Shown here: positions 49,460-60,800 of the stretch, piece by piece
How positions within the stretch are numbered: position 1 is the stretch's first letter
Layout of the letters: every line of letters begins with the position of its first letter
Assembly (NCBI RefSeq): GCF_032854445.1
Contig: NC_088297.1
Span: 15,635,127 to 15,699,126, forward strand
DNA: 64,000 nucleotides
Origin: Liolophura sinensis
Taxonomy: Eukaryota > Mollusca > Polyplacophora > Chitonida > Chitonidae
Direction of reading: 5' to 3'
The notes under the pieces: model-generated
Seen by the model: the letters and a program-made list of their open reading frames with translations, nothing else
Databases searched by the model: none
What the model was told of the DNA's origin: nothing
Program-made: the position numbers and the translations under genes

Positions 49460-49755
49460 CGTATGAGTATTGTGGTTTTACATCCTACTTAACAATTTTT
49501 CAGTCATATGACGACGAGGAGTCTTTCGGTGTCAATGTCTTCTTGTGGCATGGCGAGTCCATGCCGCCAAAGTGCTGCCGCCACCAGTACTAATGTATCA
49601 TGCCGAAGACACTCGACATGACATTCCCACCCCATCACATAATACTGACACTGGGCCAACCAGCTCTGTTTTTTAGCTCTAATCCTCTCAGTGCTGAGCG
49701 CCAAACGTCTTCAGCATGACCCGACCCCCGGGTTTGATCCCCACCTCTTTACACC
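49460..49755 (-). mobile_element. SINE family II
   Basis: Minus-strand copy with tail TTTTTCAGTCATATGACGAC inverted at the left, and CCGGGTTTGATCCCC (B box, inverted) at about 49726-49742. It lies just after the ankyrin gene. Confidence 0.7.
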
Positions 49756-49889
49756 AGAACGGCCTGAAGCCTGGATGTAATCTAATCAGCGAGTCTAATG
49801 GGCACAACTAGTATGTCACTACAATATAATACGATCGAGGTGCTCCCACACACAGTCAGCTAGCCCCATTATATAGCCAGCAGAAATAT

Positions 49890-50292
49890 AGCTGATGCAG
49901 CTATTGAGTACTGAGTGAAGGCAATGTGGCTGGAACATTGCCGACATGGTTGAGCTTAGGCAATGTGGATGAAACATTGTTGAGATAGCGGAGTGCAGGC
50001 CATTTGGCTGAGACAGCTGAATACATGAAGTGTGGTTGAAACATGACTGAAACACATGTAGCTGAGTACAGGCAATGTGATGAAAACATTGTTGAGATAT
50101 CTGAGTACAGGCAATGTGGCTGGAGAATTGCCGATACAGTTGAGCCAAGGTAATGTGACTGAAACATTGCCGATGTATAGCCGAGTATAGGCGATATGGC
50201 AGGAACATTGCCGATACGGCAGAGTACAAGCGATATCGCTGGAACATTGTCGATATAGCTGAGAACAGGTGATATGGCTTTAACATGGCTGA
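49890..50292. repeat. 39-bp minisatellite
   Basis: About ten units of GGCTGGAACATTGCCGATAC then GGCAGAGTACAAGCGATAT. Minus-strand frames of up to 155 codons run through it because it lacks stops. Confidence 0.88.
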
Positions 50293-51009
50293 ATTCTCAA
50301 TTTAGCTGTATGATTATAAATGCATATGGCCAAGGATGTTGTTAAATATGGACAAATTAAATCACTTTGACTCCCGAGGTGCGGTTTCAAACCCAGGCTT
50401 AGGGTATGTGAATTGTAGTTTTTCACGCTCTCAGTGTTCGTGGGGCTTTAGTAACAACGACGCTCGCCAAGCCACTTGTATTCCACAAATATATAGTGTG
50501 CGTATCTATATGTATAAGTCAAATGTAGAAATTGAGGTCGTCAGTAACTTGGCAAAAGTTGGTGGTTTCCGCGACGCTTCGGTTTCCTAGCGTGAAATTC
50601 ATGTGAATCAGAGCTAGATTTGCATGTCATCTGATGAGTGATGATCACGTGTCAGTCCTATCATTTACAACGAGATTCACGTAGAGGAACGGGATTTTGC
50701 GTTACATGAACTGCATTCCGGTTTCTTCCATAAAACGAACCGCCATCGTGTATAGGACCTACTCAAGAACTTTTGAGTATTGTGTTAAGCAGCGAACAAA
50801 TGATCATTGAAAACAACTATGCACACCATATTTATGGAAGACAAGAGATCTTCGGTCAGCGAACGGGTCACACGAAGATCGTTGACCGATTATTGTCACC
50901 AAGACCCCTCGAACAGTGAACAAAATTCTTGTCCAATGGACAGGCGTAGTTGTATATCGCGAGTTGAACTGACAAATCCGGTCCGACAGACCTTGAATTC
51001 AAGCATACG

Positions 51010-51315
51010 CACACACGTTTCCGGTGCCAGTACATAGACCACACAATACTGGGTAACGTTTCTGGTGTCGGAATGAACCTCACGAGACTGGGCAGGGTGT
51101 CGTTTCATGCGTGGGTATAGACCGCACGAGACTGAGTAAACTGTCGTTTCTCGTGTCGATATAGACCGCACTGCACTGATTAAAATGTCGTTTCTTGCGT
51201 CGGTATAGACCACACAAGAATGGGTAAGGTGTCGTTTCTGGTGTCACCGTGACCCACACGAGTTTGGGTGAGGTGTCGTTTCTTGCGTCGGCGGTATTGA
51301 CAGCATGGGACTGGG
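51010..51315. repeat. 44-bp minisatellite
   Basis: About seven units of GACTGGGTAAGGTGTCGTTT, CTGGTGTCGGTATAGACCAC, ACGA. Long open frames on the minus strand follow from it. Confidence 0.88.
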
Positions 51316-51805
51316 TAGAAGATTTCGCTTCTGGTATCAGCTGCTCGCACGTGACCGGGTTCCTGGAGTCAGTTGTCTGCAGCTGTTGGGTGTCGTTTAC
51401 AGTTTCATCTGGTGCTCCCGAGAAATTTATTTTTAAATAAAAAGAGACAGCGATAATGAACTGTAAACACACAGCCAGCGACAAACCATGACAAACATGC
51501 GTTAGTTTAATTACAATCAATTACGGCTGTAACCAATATACTCCGCCGCCCTGATGTACAAGTGAAAGTTATTTTTAAATATGGCGTTAAAGACCTTGGA
51601 TCAAATGAACACGATAGCACGCCGATGGAGCAAATGACCGCCGCAGATAAATGTACAAATTCCCGCACTACAATCAATACTCGGAGCAATAATCAACACT
51701 TTTGTCCTCTCTGTCAATGTCGCAAAAATCGTTTAAAACATTACTACGCTCAAAACCCGATCTGAATAATCATCAAAATTGGATAGACATGTCCTTAAGC
51801 CAAGG

Positions 51806-51932
51806 CCAGACAGACAGACAGGCAGGCAGGCAGGCAGGCATGCAGACAAACAAACAGGCCGGACGGCCGGCAGACAGACAGACCGGCAGACAAGTAGTCA
51901 GACAGACAGGTAGACAGACAGACAGGCAAGGC
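51806..51932. repeat. (CAGA/CAGG)n microsatellite
   Basis: Tetranucleotide repeat with CAGACAGACAGGCAGGCAGG and later interruptions. Confidence 0.95.
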
Positions 51933-51939
51933 AGGGAGG

Positions 51940-53645
51940 TAAAAGGACGCCAACAAAAACATAGCCTTCTAGCCAGGAGGGTGATATTAAGTACCCGTCA
52001 AATGTTCTAGCCGTTCAAACCGCAGTAGTGGGGTTTATAATTGTATAGAGCAGCTGACCAACAACTAACCTTCTCACGCATATAAACAGTTCGGTTTGCA
52101 CAGGCTACTATGGCCTTGCCACAGCTTTATTCTTCAACTCATTCAGCGACCAGCCAGCCAATCATTTGTATTGATTGAGCATTCACAGAAAACAATGCAC
52201 ATCTCGGTACTAACAGAGGCACAGTGCCAATTATTTCAGTTTGATCGCTCGACGGTCAATGGATCGCCTTATAAAGCCGGCACAGTCGACCAAATCAAAG
52301 CACAGGTCATGAGCTGGTTGACGATATTTATATATATATATATAGAGAGAGAGAGTCTATATTTAGTTAAATTGCAATAATTGGCTGAAAATTGAGACTC
52401 CGATCGAAGACGAAGTAAGTGGAGAACAGAGGCCGCCTTTTTGGGGTCTGCTGAACATTTTTTGTGGCCTATACGTCATGGACGGTCAGTAAATAGCAGA
52501 TATAAGCCGGCACCATGTAGCGTGCAAGACTGTTTATTTAATCCAAATCACACGTATGTGTGGCACGCACGAGTTCGATTCCGGATGTTAATGCTGTTAT
52601 ATATTATGAAAAATCATTTCATACCCATGCATTTTCCATCATCTTCAAATAGTTAAATTTTTTAAAGCCACTCACACGGCACGGGCTACATTGAATACAC
52701 TAAATAGTCAAATCTCAGTTCATAAATGTGTCAGTATCTTATGTTAGCAAACTGAGCGTACAAATTTATGACGTCACAGGTTTTATTCATAGTTTCGCAG
52801 TGATGTCACAGTTGCTCTGAGGCAATCATCAGTACACCCTTTGGTCACGTGACTAAAGTACTGCAGGTGAAATCAAAGCGAATTTAATCCAGGTGAGAAA
52901 GGCAATGGAGAAGATTTTGGCATCAAAATTGAAAAACACAACTTTTAGGTAAGATTTTTTTTTCTGGAAAAGTAATCAGAATGTGTGTAGCCTTCAGATA
53001 TGATAGTTGCAGTGTCATGAACTACTTTGAACTTTAGGAATCAGCATAAACCAGCATTTCTCCTAATTAGCTCCATGCTATTTAATACCTCCTGCCAGGA
53101 ACCCGGATGCTCGAAACTATGAATAAGCGTATATTTAAGCAGTCGTTGCAACGAAATAAACCCACTACAAAGTTCATTCAAAGCAAACCAATACACATAT
53201 ACATGTGTATACATTCTACTGACTTTCATTTTCATCAGATAATGTTCTTTTGTTACTTTAAAAACCGCGTCCGTGGCACTTTAATGTTAACTCAACAATA
53301 TGTGACTCACGTGACGGCGATTAGGGTTGTGGGAAACTGGAGTGTCCTCATATCATCCACATATATAACATAGGAAGTAGCCTTCACATACATTACTTAA
53401 GTTTTTATATTATATTCCTACATATTTTCTTAAAGTAGCATTGTGTTAATAATGTCCTTTGAACAATTTTCACTTACATGCATAATTGTGTTTTTTAATA
53501 GACTGTATACAAAATACGTTTAGTTGAATTTGGATATAAATAATTCTGCAGTACCTCCTGTATACGTGGACTTTGCTTCATTTAACATTGCCTGTGTTTT
53601 GTTTTAACACAAATGTGAATAAATACGGAATCTATTTCCTAACTT
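51940..53645. other. No gene seen
   Basis: Short frames only. (TA)n followed by (GA)n at 52331-52354. Confidence 0.5.
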
Positions 53646-53793
53646 TATACGTGGGAAGCAACCTGCGGATGGTGGTGGGTTTCCCCCGAGCTCTGCCCAG
53701 TTTCCACCCACCATAATGCTGACCCCCGTCGTATAAGTGAAATATTCTTGGGTACGGCGTAAAACACCAAACAAATAAATAAATAAATAAAAC
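53646..53793 (+). mobile_element. SINE family I, forward arm of inverted pair
   Basis: ACGTGGGAAGCAACCTGCGG to CAAACAAATAAATAAATAA. A reverse copy begins only 68 bases later. Confidence 0.88.
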
Positions 53794-53860
53794 TTTAAAT
53801 AGTGTTATCATAATTAACAGCAAGAATTAAGCTTAAAGTAATAGGGGAAAAAAGGAAAGG

Positions 53861-54016
53861 ATTTATTTATTTTTTTGATTGGTGTTTTACGCCGTACTCA
53901 AGAATATTTCACTTATACGACGGCGGCCAGCATTATGGTGGGTGGAAACCGGGCAGAGCCCGGGGGAAACCCACGACCATCCGCAGGTTGCTGACAGACC
54001 TTCCCACGTACGGCCG
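53861..54016 (-). mobile_element. SINE family I, reverse arm of inverted pair
   Basis: TTTATTTATTTTTTTGATTGG to TTCCCACGTACGGCCG, close to the consensus and so probably young. Confidence 0.88.
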
Positions 54017-54434
54017 AAAAGGAAAGGAAAAAGGAGGCATGGTAATGTATTAGCTCATAGAGAGCAAACCTCTAGCTGAGCTAAATGTACCAATTCCTGT
54101 GGTTTACAGACAAATTGATATAGGGCCTAATATATTTATTCTAGATTTCAGTTCAATGCCTGCAAATGGAAAAGAATCGGTTTAAAAAATCCTGAATCCT
54201 AATCGCGAGCCGGGTGATGACGAAAACGTAAAATATTGGTTCTTATTCCAAGGCCACCTATAACTAAAATTTCAGTCACCCAGTCGCAAATTCTTGTATA
54301 GCTTTTATTCCGTAAAGATATTGACAGACAGACAAACAAATAAACATTGGCCAAAAAAATAAGGTCCCGTGTAGATTTTAAAAAAGACCGTGTCATGGTA
54401 TTTCCTTGCATGTGTATATTATGTGTGATTTTCA

Positions 54435-54549
54435 TGAATATGTGCTAAGTGGAGTCATACTCTTTATTAATACATTGTCTGGCTACAAGCTGTCATTATA
54501 TGTAATCTCAGTATTTCTCAAGCATGTTTGTATTGCATGGACTTGAATC

Positions 54550-54600
<51 letters not shown>
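54435..54600 (+). repeat. Dispersed repeat ending in (AAT)n, copy 1
   Basis: AAGTGGAGTCATACTC, ATTGTCTGGCTACAAGCTGT and TGGACTTGAATCTAATAAT, then an (AAT)n tract to 54599. The tail suggests the 3' end of a non-LTR retrotransposon; no reverse transcriptase is present. Confidence 0.6.
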
Positions 54601-54603
<3 letters not shown>

Positions 54604-54699
54604 CAAATATCATACTACTTGTTAACGAGACTTAAATCCAGTATCAATCAAACGATATCTACTGTATGAACGTTAGATGTCCGTGTTTATTCAGTATTA

Positions 54700-54840
54700 T
54701 GAACTAAGTGGAGTCATACTCTTAATACATTAACACATTGTCTGGCTACAAGCTGTCATTATATGTAATCTCAGTATTTATTATGAATGTTTGTATTGTA
54801 TGGACTTGAGTCGGGAATAAAACCTAATAACAATAAATAG
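54700..54840 (+). repeat. Dispersed repeat, copy 2
   Basis: Direct repeat of 54435-54560 (same words, with TGGACTTGAGTCGGGAATAA at its end), ending AATAACAATAAAT. Confidence 0.6.
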
Positions 54841-55025
54841 CCCAAGACATTCCACATGCATTGTGTATGACCATCATTGCGAGAAACCTACACTTACATG
54901 TATGTGGGTTGCTGGACACAAAACCTTGCAACATGCATGTTCAACTTTTCGTGAATATAAAAACAAAACAGGCATTCAGGTTTGATGCAAGGAGTTTTAT
55001 TACTTAGATCACTTACTTGTTGTTT

Positions 55026-55156
55026 TCCAGCAGCCCTCGGACGGTCGCGGGTTTCCCCTGGGCTCTGCCCTGTTTCCCCCATCATTATGCTGACAATCGT
55101 CGCACAAGTGAAATATTCTTGAGTACGGCATGTAACATCAAATAAATGAATAAACT
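55026..55156 (+). mobile_element. SINE family I, 5'-truncated
   Basis: CAGCAGCCCTCGGACGGTCG to AACATCAAATAAATGAATAA. Confidence 0.85.
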
Positions 55157-55499
55157 TGAACTGCAAAGCAGTTTCGGCCGGTGTCCACGTTGTTCGTTCT
55201 CGTAGTTATCATTGTACACTGTCAAATGGGAGACAACTGAACTATATCTAAACGCACGACGCCTTTGGGAAGTCGTTGACAATGCAGCAGATTTAATATC
55301 TTCCCAAATGCTGTCTAACTCAATGTTAAAACAATAGCACAAACATTTCTTTATGAAAATGAAAAGGCGGTGTCATTTAAACGCTTCTAGCGAGAAAACC
55401 ATCCGCTGACACGCTATGGAAACAGCATATCTTGGGTTACACTTCGGTGCAACTTTCACTTTTCTCGCTCCGATATTTCTCGAGGTTCAGTTCACTGAA

Positions 55500-55970
55500 A
55501 TTACGTGAATAATTTTTGATTTTTTTTTGGACAATATCTTTAAAAGTTACAAAGATAGGTAAAAAAAATAAAAGCAGAATCGGAATCAGGGCTCAAAATA
55601 CACAAGAACACGTTAAAGAAATTTAAATTTCAAAAGTAGTTGTCACGTCACGTCTTCGACCAATGGCGAGCTTCCACAGTTTTTACCGGAAGTCAACGAT
55701 TTTTTCAAACTTATTGTAACTACCAACGGTCTACCTGAATATTAAGTTTCAGAATAATCCGTTCAGTGGTTCTGGAAAAGAAGATGTTTTAACGATTTCA
55801 AAGAAAATACAATATGGCCGCCAAATCACCTGACATTACAAAAAGTCGGCCTCCGTGGTGCTCAACTTCAGATAGGCCTATTGGGGAATTTTACGGCCAA
55901 ACTTCAAGTCAATCGGTCAAGCGGTCTAGGCTGTATGTTGCTCACAAAATCATTGGAATAATACCTGTGT
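55500..55970. repeat. Probable dispersed repeat
   Basis: Phrases such as CAGTGGTTCTGGAAAAGAAG and TCAAGTCAATCGGTCAAGCG look like an interspersed family I have seen in marine invertebrate sequence. There is one copy here, so the window itself cannot confirm it. Confidence 0.3.
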
Positions 55971-56205
55971 GGACCCTTAATAAATAAATCCAATTTATCC
56001 CATAAATGTGACCCAGGACTTGCGAGGAGTTGGGATAAATATCGTATCCCACCTTTCGTCGTCAATGTTGAGAGAGCTACATGTACTTGACCGTCTCACA
56101 GTAGTTCATTCATAAAAATCAGCCAATCAAAAGCTACACATGAACAGGACTACTTTTTTCTTTACTACGTGATTTTATCGTCTGCATTTCTGGGACAAAA
56201 TCATG

Positions 56206-56336
56206 TACTTATACGACGGCGGCCAGCTTTATGGTGGGAGGAAACCGGGTAGAGTCCGAGGGAAACCCACGACCATCCGCAGGATGCTACAGACCTCCCC
56301 ACGTCCAGCTGGAGAGGAAGCCAGCACGAGATGGAT
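56206..56336 (-). mobile_element. SINE family I, tail-less
   Basis: CTTATACGACGGCGGCCAGC through GAGAGGAAGCCAGCACGAG. Lacks both the (AAAT)n tail and the tRNA boxes. Confidence 0.8.
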
Positions 56337-56613
56337 CTTTATTTGATGTTGCGTATAAATAGTGTGCTTGGGTCTGAGCACTACTAACTGATGTCACATA
56401 CTTAAATTCCTCCACACTGCCGCACACGCCCGTGCAGACAAAGAAGACAAAATATTCTCGCTGATTTGAGGCATAATTTTGTACTTTTTTCGATTTTCCA
56501 TTTATGAGATAAACAAAATCTCCAAACTCGTGACCCTGTAGGATCAAATTGACTAAAGTCGAGTCTAGAATTTCGTTTGTTTCTCGCCAGAGTCTTAAAA
56601 CATTCCTACGCCA

Positions 56614-56676
56614 TGACGTCACAGAGAAACGTTTCGTTTTGTGACGTTCCCATCCGACCTTAGCAGAATGACGTCA
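56614..56676. promoter_or_regulatory. Two CRE palindromes upstream of TTPAL
   Basis: TGACGTCA occurs exactly at 56614-56621 and 56669-56676, with a further half site (GTGACGT) between. CREB/ATF proteins bind this site. It lies about 0.6 kb before the proposed first-exon donor at 57259. Confidence 0.4.
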
Positions 56677-57129
56677 TAATACTAATACTTGTCGGTACAA
56701 GACACAACGTCATACAGGACCCCATGTGCGACGCCACGCTATATTCACAAATCTACAGACAAAAACATTGCTTAAACCTGTTCAAATACACAAAAGCACG
56801 ATATTGTCAAAATTTAAATAATAAATAGAATATTGCACAGTGAAGACTGAGTATTATAAATATTTGTCTCGTGAAAGGTGGAAATGATAACCCCCATCGA
56901 CGCTTCAACCTTCACAGTGCAAAGTCCCTCTATATACGCCACTGGACAGCTGGAAAATTGATTTCCCGCAGTTTAATGCAGAAAGGTACGAGGTACGAGT
57001 CATTCGTCAACGAACGAGTCTCTATACCGGAAATGGAAATGTTGACAGAAAAGCAACAGTCCACACTTCACTCGAATAAGGTGTCAACATTTATTTGGTT
57101 TTCAAAAAAGATGTGTGGTACAGCCTGGT

Positions 57130-57259
57130 CTAAAAGCTGAGCCTTTTTTCAAGACTCTCACTGCCGTGTTTACTCAAAAGTAGGTCGCAGTGGAATCTTT
57201 GAGGTAGTCGAATGATGACAGTGGAGTAGAACAACAACAACGACGGGTTAGAACTACAG
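57130..57259 (+). other. Candidate 5' non-coding first exon of TTPAL
   Basis: ACTACAG|GTGAGC gives a strong donor after 57259, and the next good acceptor (57650) leads into the start-codon exon. The upstream limit is a guess because no TATA box is obvious. Its role is inferred from the donor and its position only. Confidence 0.45.
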
Positions 57260-57650
57260 GTGAGCGAACATTATTTTTTCTTTACATTCATAGGTTTTAA
57301 CAATGAGTGTAATTGGTAATGATTCCAAATATAATGTCTAAACAAAAAGTAGGGAAATAGTCTACTCTCTAAGTGGTAATGGTTCTCAATATAACATCCG
57401 AAGAAATGCATTTACACAACAGAATGAGTGTTTATCTGTCTAAACAATTTGCAACAGATTGTATAAATAATGTATGTGGTTTTATGCGTTTGAATATACT
57501 ATCCAAATAAACAGTATATGGAACATGTTGAGTTTGATGTGTTATGCTTTTGAATGTCGTGGGTAACAAACTGAGCAGAAACCCAGGAAACTAAACTGTT
57601 ATATGTGTATATATATGTGTATATATCAGCATTTTCTCATCTCTTTGCAG

Positions 57651-57877
57651 CTGTATAGTACAGGCTATTAAGGGATAGGTGTGTGTGTGTTGGTGTGTTG
57701 GAGAATGCTGATACTGGGCAGGGTAAAGCATGGAAAACAGTCAGACAGGTGATAGAGGCTATGTGTGTACTCTGTCAACTGAACTGGTGGCCAAGGCTGA
57801 ACGGGAACTGAACGAAAAGGCTGAATGGAGAAGTCGTGATATACAGGCTCTTAGAGATATGGTCATCAAGCATGGAG
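57651..57877 (+). CDS. TTPAL: TTPAL exon with start codon
   Basis: The acceptor CTCTTTGCAG ends at 57650 after a pyrimidine-rich stretch. The ATG is at 57730, so 79 bases of 5' UTR precede the coding part. The donor GTGAGT begins at 57878. 148 coding bases give 49 codons plus one base (phase 1). The frame stays open past the donor into poly-T, which is intronic. Confidence 0.88.
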
Positions 57878-60800
57878 GTGAGTGCTCATTTTTTTTTTTT
57901 TTTTTTTTTAGACTTTTAAGTTTAAATTGGAGTACTCCGAAATGAGGTGCATAATAAACTGACAAGAAGAATTCCAGTTCTTTTATTTTCCTGTTTTATT
58001 TTTGTCAGAATCCAGATTAGCATAGCTTTTGCTTTGTGGTAATCCACCTGGACCTAATCCAACTCCACAAAACAATAAGCTGAGTCGGCATTTCAGGAAT
58101 CTCGAGAGTTCATGCAAGTAAAGATGAGATCGGGTGGGGGCTCTTGGGAACTATTGCAGCTAAAAGGTGTGATTTTACGACAGCTGCTTACAGTGCTGTT
58201 GGGCCACCAGACCCGGATCTGCGAGAAGTGTATTCAGTCTAGCAAGTGCCCTAAAAAGTTGCCTTTTAGCTGCGATAGTTTGCGAGAGCTCCCACCCTGT
58301 CTTATCCATATCTGCATGAACTTGCGGGACTCCTGAAAAGGCGTCTCGGCTTATTGCTCCATGTAAAGGTTTAAAAACTTACAAAAGTAAACAGTATTTA
58401 GGATTGCATGCTCATAATATGTGTTGCTGCTAGCTCCTTGAATCTACGTGTAACTCATGCTTGTTTCAGGACAGCTTCAAGTCAAGAAGTTTGTCATTGA
58501 TTAGATGAAGGACAATGCTTTTCTTCAGCACACTATGTTTCTCACCCGTAAACCTGACCTCTGTCATACAGATGAAAATTCTTGAGTGTGATGTCAAACA
58601 CCAAAGACCTAAAATTCTGACCATGACATACTGTAGTTCTTCAATCTTTTCGCATGTTTGTAAGGTGTTTATTCAAGGAAATTCTGAGGGCATTATTTTG
58701 TGTAAACTTATTAAGTCCTACTTTTTGTGAAACCCTGAAATTGGCCAATCCAACCAATGTAGTTTTGTCTTCAAAACCAAATCAAAACCATGCATAAATT
58801 ACACTGAGAATTGCTCTTTCATATGGGGAAAGGTTAAGGAATTAGAGTAGTTAGGCTACTTGTTATACCTGAGTTCTGCTCTAAGCTTTTAGGAAGAGAT
58901 TTGTACATAAGAGGTTTTGTTACAGCCTGCACCAAAAGTACATGCAATATTTGATGACATTTTGGTATTAATCTCTGAAAAATAAATGTATTCCTCTTCT
59001 TTTGTGGGGTATTCCTCCCATTCTGTGGCCGAGGGGGCATGGCGCAATGACCCAGGAGCCTCCCACCACTGCAGTCGCTGTGAATGCATGCCCAGCTCAT
59101 GGTGGCTTCCTCTCCAGCTGTATGTGAGAAGGATTACCAGCAATCTGCGAATGGTCGTGGGTTTCCCTTGTTTTCCTCCCACCATTTTGCTGGCCGCCCT
59201 CTTATAAGTGAAGTATTCTAGAGTGTGTCGTAAAACACCAATCAAATAAATAAATGAATCTTCGTTTGCATGTTCTTTTGTGACAAGTTTATAAGTCATA
59301 AGGTACAGGTGTGTGATGTATTTTGGAAGTTTTCTGACTTCATTTGGCAGAGTTGTTCCCCTTTACAACATTATCAGGGGCTGGATTAGGAGTATTCTGC
59401 TGTAATTTCCACATTTCCCACAGCGTTTGTATTCTCTTCTTTGCCAGGATTGACAATCAGAACTGACGATGCATTTCTACTCCGATTTCTCCGAGCACGC
59501 AAGTTTGACTATGACAGAGCATTGAAACTTTTAGTGAACCACTACAAAGTGAAGCGTGACAACCCGGAAATATTTAACGACCTTCGACCATCAAGAGTTA
59601 AGCATGTTCTAGAAGACGGGGTGATAACAGCGCTCAAACATCGAGACAAACACGGGCGGCAAATTGTTGTCTTCAGGCCAGGTATATATATGACAGTCCT
59701 GTTAAAGGCAGAGAAAACATAAAAAATAAAAAAATTACATGAAGCACAGATGAAAGTGATATTTGGGACCACCTTTTTGGTATATATAATCGTTGGGTAA
59801 TATAAATGAGAATGAAACACATGTTTAGTAAATATATTTGCACTAGAATTTGTGTTTTTCAGCCAAGAAATGTTTTCACTCTAAATTTTGAGCATGTTAA
59901 TATTATTAATATACTCTTATATACATGTATTGTCATAATTTGGATTAAATGCATATGTTTGGATATTAACAACAAATTTACATTCAAATAAATTTATGAG
60001 ACAAGCATCACGTCCTTATTGAGAACATATTATGCAACAATAAATACCAAAAGTTGGTCCCACATACCCTCCATACAATAATATTTTCAAATACCCTTTC
60101 CTCTTGAAAAAAAAAATCCATTGTTATGTCATTGTTATGTTTTCTTCTCCTTTAAGTTCCTGTTCTAATACTGAATATCAATGTGTGTGACCTACGTGGC
60201 CTAGTGCTTAGTGTGCAAGCGCAGCACAATAATCCAGTAATCCTCTTACCTGCGTGCGGGCTACGAGTTTACGTCTAGCTAATGCTGGCTTCCTCTGTGG
60301 TGGTATGTGAGATGGCCTTGCAGCTACCTGTGGATGGTCGTGGGTACCCCTGAGGTCTGCCTGCTTTCCTCCCACTATTATGCTGCAGTTGTCGTAGAAC
60401 TAAAATATTCCTGGGTATGGTGTAAAACTCCAATCAGATAAATAAATAAATAAATGCCAATCAGTGTAATCAGAAGTCCATTACCTAGAAGTATGCAACT
60501 TCCCTATAACTACAGGGTGTCTCCACGGCACAGTACACATGTTACGTCATCTGTAGAAACATGTGCCAGCTGGTGGAGAAATATGCCAACCTCTTGGGTG
60601 GAAATTATTAACTGAATCATGGGAAATCTAATTGTAAGCGGCTGCTACAAGAACTGGCCACACCTTGAAATCGAAACTCCGTATTTGAAAACTATGATAT
60701 AGCTGATTGCTGATTTCGCTGGTAATGTGTTAGAAATCGAAGAAAAGTGTCAAGTGCCATGGAGACTAGCCATAGGGAAGTTGCATACTTTTAGGTAATG

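Noticed and set aside
49819-50286. 155-codon minus-strand frame
   Set aside because: Product of the 39-bp minisatellite, with alternative frames open over the same bases.
51080-51520. 146-codon minus-strand frame
   Set aside because: Mostly the 44-bp minisatellite, with no family motif outside it.
59682-59722. Extension of the TTPAL exon to the stop at 59720
   Set aside because: The added residues (IYMTVLLKAEKT) do not fit the family, and a GT donor plus a phase-matched downstream exon explain the sequence better.
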